A stretch of DNA of 64,000 nt from Camillea tinctor. Its lineage: Eukaryota; Ascomycota; Sordariomycetes; Xylariales; Xylariaceae. Made by a program: the position numbers and the translations under genes. This document shows, one piece after another, positions 33,294 through 42,042 of this stretch. The notes beneath the pieces were generated by a model. The model ran no database searches and was not told the DNA's origin. It worked only from the letters and a program-made list of their open reading frames with translations. The first letter of the stretch is position 1. Every line of letters begins with the position of its first letter. Location: assembly GCA_022578605.1 (NCBI GenBank), contig MU394088.1, positions 186,001 through 250,000 on the forward strand. The letters run 5' to 3'.

Positions 33294-34196
33294 ATGTATA
33301 CCCCTATTCTGCTAGGCCTCCTCTCCCTTTACGCGGCGTCGACGACATCCGCAGAGTGCACGCGCGAGTTCCTCATAGATGCCACCAACCGATACCTCGC
33401 CGCACAGGTTGCCGGCACAAGCGACGACTTCGTCACCCTCGCCGCGGAGGACATGACCTACACCGAGAACCAGGTCCCCCTAAGCATAACCGAGGGTGTG
33501 CTCTCCGAGCCCATCGTCATCGACCACAACCGCAGCATCCACGACGCCGTCAACTGCGCCACCTTCACGGAGCTCATCGCGGCCAGCAACCCGCACCCGT
33601 ACGTGATCGGCACGCGCATCATCTTCGACTCTGCCTCCGACGATGACCTGAAAATCTCGCTCATGGAATCCATCGTCACCGACGAGGGCGACTGGGCCTT
33701 CAACGCGACGGGGTACCTGTACTGGAACTCCCTCGAGACCTGGGACCCCATCCCGGAGGACCTCCGCGACTCGCGCGAGACCGTCCAGGCTGCGGGGGAC
33801 GCCTACTTCGACCGCTTCAAGAACGAGAGCGTGGTGGTGCCCTTCGGGGTGCCGTGCTCGCGGCTCGAGGGGGGCGCCTCCACCGCCCCGCTCAACATGA
33901 CGGGCGACTCGTGCACGGCCGCCGGCTTGCCCTCTACGCTGGTCGTTACGGACCGGCGCTACGTCGTGGACGAGGTCATGGGCGCCGTGGATATATATCT
34001 CGGTTTTCCTGGGCTCGACCGTTCGCAGGGACAGGACCCGATGCCGGATAGTCATCTTTTCAGGGTGGAGGAGGGCAAGATTAGGTACATACATACCGTG
34101 TCTTCGTGCGTGGAGGACGGGTGCGGCATGAATGGCGAGGGGCCGCCGCCGCCGCCGGAGAGGAGGCGGGGGGCCCGGAGGGCGGGTCGGTCTTAG
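33294..34196 (+). CDS. Secreted DUF8021-type protein
   Basis: A single exon of 300 aa. Residues 1-20 form a signal peptide (hydrophobic core LLGLLSLYAAS, cut before ECTRE). The mature protein has the DUF8021 pattern as I recall it: FLIDATNRYLAAQ, DMTYTENQVPLSITEG, IDHNRSIHDAVNCATFTELI, PHPYVIGTRI and MESIVTDEGDWAFNATGYL. Later come RYVVDEVMGAVDIYLGF and SHLFRVEEGKIRYIHTVSSC. The domain looks like a cone-shaped, SnoaL/NTF2-like fold and is common in secreted proteins of plant-associated ascomycetes. Several cysteines and NxT/NxS sites suit secretion. Function unknown. The C-terminal 25 residues, five prolines then Arg/Gly-rich, lie past the domain. Confidence 0.88.
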   Translation: MYTPILLGLLSLYAASTTSAECTREFLIDATNRYLAAQVAGTSDDFVTLAAEDMTYTENQVPLSITEGVLSEPIVIDHNRSIHDAVNCATFTELIAASNPHPYVIGTRIIFDSASDDDLKISLMESIVTDEGDWAFNATGYLYWNSLETWDPIPEDLRDSRETVQAAGDAYFDRFKNESVVVPFGVPCSRLEGGASTAPLNMTGDSCTAAGLPSTLVVTDRRYVVDEVMGAVDIYLGFPGLDRSQGQDPMPDSHLFRVEEGKIRYIHTVSSCVEDGCGMNGEGPPPPPERRRGARRAGRS

Positions 34197-34886
34197 GGTA
34201 TGGGACTTGGAGTGGTGCTTGGTGTATAGAATATGAGACTTTCGGATTGGATTGGGTTTGCAAGTGTGTCTGTGTAAATAAATGTCTGAGGATTAGACCC
34301 GTCAATAAACCCCGGGTGAGATTTTGGGGACGGTGGTAGATAGATGACCACAAGATTTCAAAAATTACGAAGCAACATGTACAAATCAGCGTTAAATCCC
34401 GTCCCCTTCTCAGTGTATGCTTTTATATCGTATGAAATAACGGAGGGGTTCTCATCCTGTGTCCCCTCATCACCAGCAAATCGGATTTATATTTCTATTT
34501 ATTTTACCTATTGCGTTACATACTACGAAGTACTTCTCCTGTAAAACATACTATAGCTTGTTCTCAGGTTACGTTTGTCGAGGCAACGAGTAAAGCCGTT
34601 GCCATCAATAAATTCGGGTGCATTGCCGTTATCTTCCACCAGCTACTCATTGGTCTGCTCCATCTAAGGGCGCTTATGCTCTAATTAGGAGGCTATCTAT
34701 ATCATGTGGGAGGACAAATTAGACGCCACATCGGGGTCAGCAGCTTCCATATCCCCTGCAAATACGACCAGAATGTAAATTACCCCAACTTAAACGTCGA
34801 TGGCTTCCTGAACCTAGACTTATTATCGTCACTCAGAATCTCTGACTAATACTAGCCCCCCCTCACCTGCCTCTCAGTATTCGACA
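34197..34886. other. Intergenic, 0.7 kb
   Basis: 3' region of the DUF8021 gene and promoter of the methyltransferase, same orientation. No separate feature seen. Confidence 0.6.
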
Positions 34887-35795
34887 ATGGCTGACACAGC
34901 AGCCTCTTTCCCGGTACACTATAGAGAGCGATACCAAGAGAAGATCGACACTATACCACAAGCGATATCCGATATCCTTTCTACGTATTCCCACATACCA
35001 AAGGAAGAGCAGGTCGCTCACGTATTGAGATTGCGTGACCGGGCGTGGAAAAGATTCCCTTATCCATGTCTCGGGGATCTCTGCTTCCTCGAACTGAGAC
35101 CCTCCATCCACCCAGCCTATAAAGATCATGTGTTGGCCCCACTGAAGAAGCCTAGCGCTGATGGTGAACCCGAGCCCCTATTCCTCGATATGAGTAGTTG
35201 CTTCGGCCAAGATGTCCGGAAGCTCGCCCACGACGGAGCCCTGGTCCACCGGCTATGGGCTAGTGATATCGAGTCCGAGCTGATCGACATCGGGTTCCAG
35301 ATGTTCAACGACGCGGACAAGATGCCGAGGGACCACTTCCTTTGTCCCGGAAACCTTCTCACAAATTCACCGGATGACCAACTGAAGGTCTTAGACGGCA
35401 AAGTCACGATACTGCACGCATCTTCCGTTTTCCACCTCTTCTCCCTCGAGGAGCAGAGGAAAATAGCACATCGCTGCCTCCGTCTTTTAAGGAAAAGCCC
35501 CGACATTCCTACTCTAATCATTGGGTGCCAAGTTGGAAATAAGACGGCGCGCTATGCTCCATCCGATGACAGCGCGCAACTGTACGGGCACAGGTACCGG
35601 CACAGCGAACAGAGCTGGCGCGAAATGTGGACCGGGGTCTGCGGGAGTGCAGAATGGAAGGACAAGGTTAAAGTCTTGGACGTCAAGACAACTGAAGGCG
35701 AAGGTGAAACTAGGCCTCTGACTATCATCGAGGCTTCCAAGAAAGAGAAAGAGATTACGTGGCTTATGTTTGAGATTCGCATCACGTTTGCTTGA
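34887..35795 (+). CDS. SAM-dependent methyltransferase, AusD-like (secondary-metabolite type)
   Basis: A single exon of 302 aa. The N-terminal part has the pattern VLRLRDRAWKRFPYPCLGDLCFL seen in fungal meroterpenoid methyltransferases such as AusD. SAM-binding motif I is LFLDMSSCFGQDVRKL (residues 98-112), where CFGQD replaces the usual GxGxG; this variant is typical of the family. WASDIESELIDIGFQMF gives the acidic end of strand 2 (D127). ILHASSVFHLFSLEEQ is motif post-I. The C-terminus EITWLMFEIRITFA forms the final strand. Relatives methylate carboxyl or hydroxyl groups of terpenoid-polyketides. No polyketide synthase, cyclase or P450 is nearby, so this looks like an orphan tailoring enzyme or the remnant of a cluster (inference). 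Confidence 0.85.
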   Translation: MADTAASFPVHYRERYQEKIDTIPQAISDILSTYSHIPKEEQVAHVLRLRDRAWKRFPYPCLGDLCFLELRPSIHPAYKDHVLAPLKKPSADGEPEPLFLDMSSCFGQDVRKLAHDGALVHRLWASDIESELIDIGFQMFNDADKMPRDHFLCPGNLLTNSPDDQLKVLDGKVTILHASSVFHLFSLEEQRKIAHRCLRLLRKSPDIPTLIIGCQVGNKTARYAPSDDSAQLYGHRYRHSEQSWREMWTGVCGSAEWKDKVKVLDVKTTEGEGETRPLTIIEASKKEKEITWLMFEIRITFA

Positions 35796-36427
35796 CTGCC
35801 CAGTCTACTACGGTAACATGAAATGGACCAACATTAGCTAACGAGGAGGTACATGGGACCCATCTCCACAATGTCAAGAATTATTTTATATCTCCTGAAA
35901 GTAGGATTATGAATCCGGTATAATAGGGGTAACTAACGTGTCATTGGAAGATTGTTTTACGGGGTGGAAATATGAAATTACAACTCTGTGCTGTCTCTCA
36001 TGCCATCTCATTATTTTGCCGTAGGTAATTGAGTGCAAGGAGCTGAAGATATGAACGCTAGTTTGAAAATAGGGCAAAGAAGCGGTTTGTATATAAATAA
36101 ACCACGCTGCTCTGCGTGGTCACCTAGGTAGCCTAGTTCTTTGCGCAACATCCATGACGTTTTCCTCGATCTAAGGGCTCGCACCGTGAAAATAAGTTAG
36201 ACGTGTATTCTTCAGCATAAGTGATACGAGAGGAACTGGTCTCACTGAGTTTTGGACAACTAGCTCCCCTTTCGAATCGTATTAAAAACCGAGGTAGTTC
36301 TCGGCAGATGGCTCTTCAACCTCAACCGGTCTTCCACCTAGCAATGGCTTCAGTGTATGAATGATATGAGATCAAAATGAAGCCGAGGAAATTAGCAATA
36401 TATCTCATCAGATCGAGCCTTATCCTT
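35796..36427. other. Convergent 3' spacer
   Basis: 632 bp between the methyltransferase stop and the HET-NACHT gene's end. AT-rich. Nothing recognised. Confidence 0.6.
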
Positions 36428-39160
36428 CTATCTCTGGGTCCCCCATCTAGGTGAGACTACACTTCCTTTCATGCTGACTCTTCTTCCTACCCTGCAAGAC
36501 TGTGGGCTTGTATTTTTGATCGATTTATGCCTCCGTTCCTGGATAGCATATAGACCCCCGGGCCATGAGAATAAATTATGCGACATCGAACATGTGACAT
36601 CGAAACCTGCCTTTTGGAATTTGTTTATTACATATGTGGAATCCGTGTCCTCAAGGTTGGTGTCCGGAACAGTCATACCATGTAAACGGTTATAGAAGAC
36701 GAGAAGAGTCTCTTGATCTTCATCGTGAGAGCGAAATATGTGAAGCAAACGGTCATCTGTATATGTTCTGTATCTCTTGAACAGCTTCACAAGAAATATC
36801 CAGTAATTCGGGGGAAATCCTTTCATAAATGCTAGGTAGTTGAGTTCATCTGCCATAGTAGCGCCAGCATGATTAAACACATTATAAATTGCGTATCCGA
36901 GAAACGGGAGCTTGTAGGCCACCAACAGACGTAGAGCAAATTGCTCTAGGAAAGACTCGGGAAGTAGATTTCTGGGTGGGTTGTACTCCAGGCCATCGAT
37001 CTTCCTCTTTGAGGTTCCCGGAGAAGGCCAAATTGACTGAAGAAGACTCTCTAGCGTATTGTTCTTAATGCTGCTGTTGATCTCGGCCAAGCAACGATCT
37101 CTTAAGGTTTTGTGACTCTTAGTAATGAACAAGTCCCTTTTGAGGCCTGGCCAGAGTTCGCTGTATCCGCCATTTACAAGAAAGTAGTCTCGAACTGATT
37201 CGTGGATAAACTGAACAGTTTTCTGTTTGCCCGAGCCTCGAGTAAAGACCAACATTGCTAGACCTTTTGAAGAGCTGTTGACGAATCGAGACATGTCCCC
37301 ATGAGATATCTGGCCTTTGTCCCACAATCTGTTAGTCTCTGGAGAATCGGGAGTGCGCATTGCAAAGAAGTACTCCTCAGCTAGCATAGGGCGTTTAGCA
37401 AAGAGAATTAATTGGATAGAGAGCTGAAGCTTGGGTATGTCATCTTGATCCTTTCTTAAGGCTAACTTGAACAGGTCGTCTAATGTATGAGGGAGGTCGT
37501 CAATGCATTTCTGAAATTCATCCACACGGCCATTTGCATATTTCTTATTGAGCATTTGGACAACAAGAACGACCCAGAGAAAGACTCCCTCGGATTTTTG
37601 TAATATCTTAGATCTCAAATAATCCACTTGAGATGAATCGGTTAGGGTTAATTCGGACCTGATGTATTGGTCAATATCAGCGCTATGGTCCTTCTCGTCC
37701 TCCAGGATGATCTGCCTGCCCCATCTGCTCATAATTGCCGGATAATGGCGACTCGAGAAACAGACTTGGAATTGGACGTTGGAATCTTCAGCGTAGCCAC
37801 TTATTTCCTCAAAGAATGATACCATGTCATTCATAGTGTCATCCTGACCTTCATCTAGAGCATCAATGAAGACTTGTAACTTACGGTGTCCTAAGCGCTC
37901 CACAGCTTGGACCAAGGTCTCCTTGAGTGTTTCCAGTGGCCAGCCGTTCTCCCGAAAGGCGTCATAAGCTCTATGGTTGAATTCGTCCAGGATGCTTTGA
38001 AGGTCCTTGGCTTTTGATAAAATACGATACAACAAGGATCGATAGAGACTGGTTGTTGACTTTTGAAGCAAGCCACCCTGTGCGTTGAAGAAGAAGGGTG
38101 CCACAATCGTATTCTCATCCGACGTGGCTGCTTTTATAGTCTGACGACAGAGAAACTTCATCAATGTCGATTTTCCCGCTCCAGGTTTTCCCTTAATCCA
38201 AAGGAATCCACGATGATCATCCCAATTCGCTGCAGTCACCCAGTCTTTGAATTGCTCTTTCTCCAGTATCCACTGGCATGTCTTCCTATTGGGAGATTTT
38301 AGGTTCCGAAGCCGTATGTCACTATCTTCGAAGTATAATAGATCCAATAGGCCCTTCCGTAGACTAGCCTGCCTGGTACTGACGTGTCTGTTGAAAGATA
38401 GCCCATCTGCTCTGTTGGGAGATGGACAGTATATCTCCTTTTCAAGTCGTCTGAAAGCGTTGTCTACCCCCTCGCTATAAAGAAGCGGCAAATAGACGTT
38501 GAAGATGCCTAATAGGGAGTATGCCCTATCCTCTTCACGCTTTGTCTCACGCCCTTCTGACCATGACATCCGTTGACTGACAGTAAATTCCGATAAGGCG
38601 CGACCTCGAAGTGCGGCTTTGTCGATCCTCGTAATGTCATGGAGCAGTTTTTCGAGCGAGTTTTTGTCTCCTAGCCGTTGTCGTTGCGCTGAGAAGAATT
38701 CTACTTTTGGAGGTGCAATGAGCTCTTGGAGAGTCCAGTCGCGAGTAAACCAAGTGCATTTTCTAAAATATGGCTCCCAAGTCGATCGGAGCATGTAACC
38801 AAAAGTTTGGTGGTCTTTCGGCGGAACATCAGCTAGATATACGTAACAGCGCTCTGCATTTTGATACCACTTGAACATAGAATTAATTGCTTCAGCAAGC
38901 TCGGTAGAATTAGACTTGTCAATACAGCACGTGTCTACCCAAAAGTACTTAAGGCCATTTAAAGCAGCTTATTGTTGGCAGAAATCAAGCTTTCGATACC
39001 CATTCTTCTCTTTCCCGACACCTTTCTCAATATCTTTGAAGGTGACCTCGTCATCGTCTTCACCCCATGTATGCGATAAAATTGCATAAGGAGGAACGTT
39101 TCCCGAGATATTCGCGGTTAAGGCCAGCTCGCCGTTCTCCCGAAGTGTGAGTAGACGCAT
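36428..39160 (-). pseudogene. HET-NACHT (STAND) incompatibility-type protein with one in-frame stop
   Basis: The frame from ATG 39160 runs to 36428 without any shift, except for a single TAA at 38969-38971 (codon 64). Full length would be 910 codons. The HET domain starts AILSHTWGEDDDEVTFKDIE. Right after the stop it resumes as AALNGLKYFWVDTCCIDKS, and the expected residue at the stop is Q or K. The region has no usable GT donor before the stop, so an intron cannot remove it. After the HET domain comes a NACHT ATPase with P-loop GKPGAGKST (about 324-332) and Walker B VFIDALDEGQDD. A helical C-terminal region includes VQFIHESVRDYFL, typical of this class. No WD or ankyrin repeats are seen. Intact relatives control vegetative incompatibility and programmed cell death. 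If translated, only 63 residues form from the first ATG. Restart at an internal ATG (38878) would lose most of the HET signature. Confidence 0.85.
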
Positions 39161-40922
39161 GTTTGGAGAATGCTAAGTATCAGGTCGACAGAAAATCGCT
39201 AGAGAAGATCTAGCTCGGTTGTGAGCTGAGTCTGAGAGATGAGTAACGAAACGTGTATTGGGTAGAATCAATCGACTCTATACCTTTGGAATGAGGGGGA
39301 ATCCATAATTAAGCGGGATTCGTGATTAATGTTAGTGTTGCTACCCAAGCCTGCAACCTGCAGCAATTCTACAGAGAACTGCATGGATAAACTGGCGTGT
39401 TTCTGGCAGCTCTCATGCATGTAGTTGCTTATGATTCGATGAAAATCATGCACAGCCAGCCTCCAGTAACGTATGAAAATTAGCTAAGTTTGATACTGTA
39501 GTATTACTGTAGTATAAGGACTATACAGCCACTTAGCTCGCCACTGTTCTTATTATGATTGGCGCGTAGGAAGCCTATAAACTTCCATAAAGAAGAAAAA
39601 GATGTTATATTGAACTGGGGATAGAGGAGACCCCTTACCCTCAGGTGTATGGGGCTGTGAGGGAGTGGGGACTATTGCCCCTAGTCGACGACACCCAACC
39701 ATCGTACTAATTGGTTATATAGAAAGCATAAAATTAGGAAAAAAACAAAATAATGTACTGATCTCTATACCTCTCGCCGACTACTTTAGTAAAGAAAAGC
39801 TTAGCATCAATTTTGAAAAGCAATGCAGTATATATACACACTAAGCCATGGTTCCTGGTTCCCCTAGTCCCTACAACAATATGTCGAGGAGTTATTTTAT
39901 TTGCGATACTCAACAGGTATCATCTGCATACATAAGTGAACATGGAAACAACATGTCCTAAATTCTAATCATAATCAATCTTCATACTATCAATTTTACC
40001 CGATTAAACAAAATACAGGACGATAAATATCTCATTAAAATGCTACATCTAGGTAGACTAGCAGTCACAAGTTATTCTACGGAATATTGAGCTTGATTGT
40101 TTCCTTTAGTATAGTATTAAAGAATGGAAAAGGGGAAAGGGGGAGAAAAATACTTAGATTTAAAAAGGTTTTATGCCGCGCAGACATCATGCCCATACAA
40201 GACAACTTCTTCAGCAGTTTCTTGAAACTTCTTGAAACTTCAACATTTAATTTCCCTGTTTATGACAAATTATGATTTGTCTGAAAATGACTAAAAGAGA
40301 AACATATTATAAGATACTATGGCATAATGTAGGAAGTAGATTCAGAAGATATATACAAAAGTCTAAGCGCCTAGTATATCGACAAAATTAAAGTATAGAC
40401 ACCCTCTTCGACGTCTCATTGCCGCGTAATCATAAGCTCGTCTATCTGCACATGCAGTAGCCAAGAAGTCATCCCATTTGACATTTTAACAACGCCAATT
40501 CTCTATCCACTGCTAAAAGGCAGATAAGAAATATGACTGGTGGTTTGGAACGTCTTGGCCACATGCTAAGAATTACGAATATTTACCTATTTAGCTAGTT
40601 CTGTACCTTGAGAGCTGAACGAGGTCTTGGGTAGTAAGGATAACGATTGCAATGGGTGTGGTTGAATAAGTAGAAATATGTAGAGAGAAGCTCGATCGTA
40701 AAAATGGTGTAGGGGAGCTAGTAACACTCGTTTATTTAAGGTCTGTGTCCTCCTCGTGCAATAACTGTCTAACGAATGAGCAGTCTATCCAAAGTCGATA
40801 CCTTGAAGGTTCCTCCAATTTGGATTGATAATATATCGTGATCGACTATCAGAGCATGACATACAGTCTATATCCCATATGAAAGTGATACTCCGGGAGC
40901 CCTATACCTCTATACAATCAAC
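39161..40922. other. AT-rich intergenic, 1.8 kb
   Basis: Upstream of the HET-NACHT gene and of the Asp-rich membrane-protein gene (divergent). Low GC, with only short open frames. No transposon structure or RNA gene is recognisable. Confidence 0.55.
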
Positions 40923-41579
40923 ATGAGGCTTTTATCACTCCTTATGATCCTTGAACTTGGTGCTCTTGCTAGTGCCGCTTGGTTTCGACGGGATATTGTA
41001 ATTATTACTCCTAGGCCCCCTGGGACGGGACTTTCACCTTCGAGCCCATCGACTTTGTCTCACACCCTGATAATGATAGCCCAAGATGACATGAAGCCAA
41101 CAGCGCTAAGGCGACGTGTCCTTCATCGTGATATTCACCGTAGAGACGATGAGGACGATGATAGCGACGACGACGACGACGACGACGACGATGAGAATAG
41201 ACGTCCCAATGCAGGAGCCATTGCTGGTGGTATAGTAGGCGGTATACTATTCCTCCTCTTACTATTGCTGGGGACGTGGTATTGGCGCCGCCTGCGACGC
41301 CGGCGACTACCCCACCGACGTCCTCGTTTCCGCTTCCCGTTTCGCCGCCTGTTACGAAGAAAAGACGAAGAGAAAGAAGTGGAGAGCAAATATCATCCGT
41401 CACCGTCTTTGGAAGGCCAAGGCGGCCCACTGAACCCATCCCGACGGCAATCCGAGCCGGCTGAAATGGCGACGCCGTCGGTCCACCGCTCGGAATCGCC
41501 ATCCCCCCTCACACCATCGCCGCCGAGAGAAGGGCATCGAAATCCATTGAGGCCGGTCCAAGATACGCGACAAGAATGA
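40923..41579 (+). CDS. Predicted one-pass type I membrane protein with Asp-rich stalk
   Basis: 218 aa in a single exon. Residues 1-18 are a signal peptide (LLSLLMILELGALASA). The short extracellular part ends in an almost pure Asp stretch, DEDDDSDDDDDDDDDE. Then come GAIAGGIVGGILFLLLLLLGTW (transmembrane, with a GxxxG-like glycine start) and a very basic WRRLRRRRLPHRR stop-transfer. The cytosolic tail is basic, then Ser/Pro-rich. The AGGIVGG...LLLL helix resembles those of fungal Mid2/Wsc-like wall sensors and other one-pass fungal receptors, but no WSC or cysteine-rich sensor domain is present. Function unknown. It converges on the rvt gene. Confidence 0.75.
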   Translation: MRLLSLLMILELGALASAAWFRRDIVIITPRPPGTGLSPSSPSTLSHTLIMIAQDDMKPTALRRRVLHRDIHRRDDEDDDSDDDDDDDDDENRRPNAGAIAGGIVGGILFLLLLLLGTWYWRRLRRRRLPHRRPRFRFPFRRLLRRKDEEKEVESKYHPSPSLEGQGGPLNPSRRQSEPAEMATPSVHRSESPSPLTPSPPREGHRNPLRPVQDTRQE

Positions 41580-42042
41580 CAATATGTTGACATAGGAGGA
41601 GGAGGGTTTCTATAAGAATAAGGGTCTTGGCTAGGAAAGGGGGTAATGGGATCAAGTTTGAGTATGAGGGAAATAGGAACCGCAGTATATTGGGATATTT
41701 CATGTTTAATTCGCGATCAAGAACATGATAGGTTGAACACACCACCACGGCATGGGAACAAATTGTTATTTTCTTTACCCCTTTATCATCATAGTCACAT
41801 TACGACATACTATCATTAATGATAGGGAAGCTAGTGTATCATTCCCACCCTAAAGAAAGAGAGACTTCCTAATTACCTGACTTGGAATCAATTCACAGCC
41901 CCTAAACTCCTCGACCTTCATGTTGGAACCCGTGACAAATTCCCTAGAGTTACCATATCTCATCCGATCCTAACCCCCAATCCTAACCCTAACCCTCACC
42001 CTTTTTCTCCTTTCTCTCCTTCTCTCTTAACATTAATCTACT
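41580..42042. other. Convergent 3' spacer with telomere-like repeats
   Basis: 463 bp between two converging stops. Contains a short block of CCCTAA-type units near 41970-42000. Otherwise nothing seen. Confidence 0.6.
41967..42002. repeat. Telomere-like CCCTAA repeats (degenerate)
   Basis: Reads as CCTAACCC followed by two to three more CCTAACCCT-like units, the fungal telomere sequence (TTAGGG on the minus strand). It is too short for a telomere. It sits about 40-75 bp past the stop of the rvt gene, probably inside its 3' untranslated region. Confidence 0.7.

Noticed and set aside
38941..39000. An intron hiding the TAA in the HET-NACHT gene
   Set aside because: The frame before and after the stop is the same and the flanking residues match the family without a gap. 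No GT donor precedes the stop within the needed distance.
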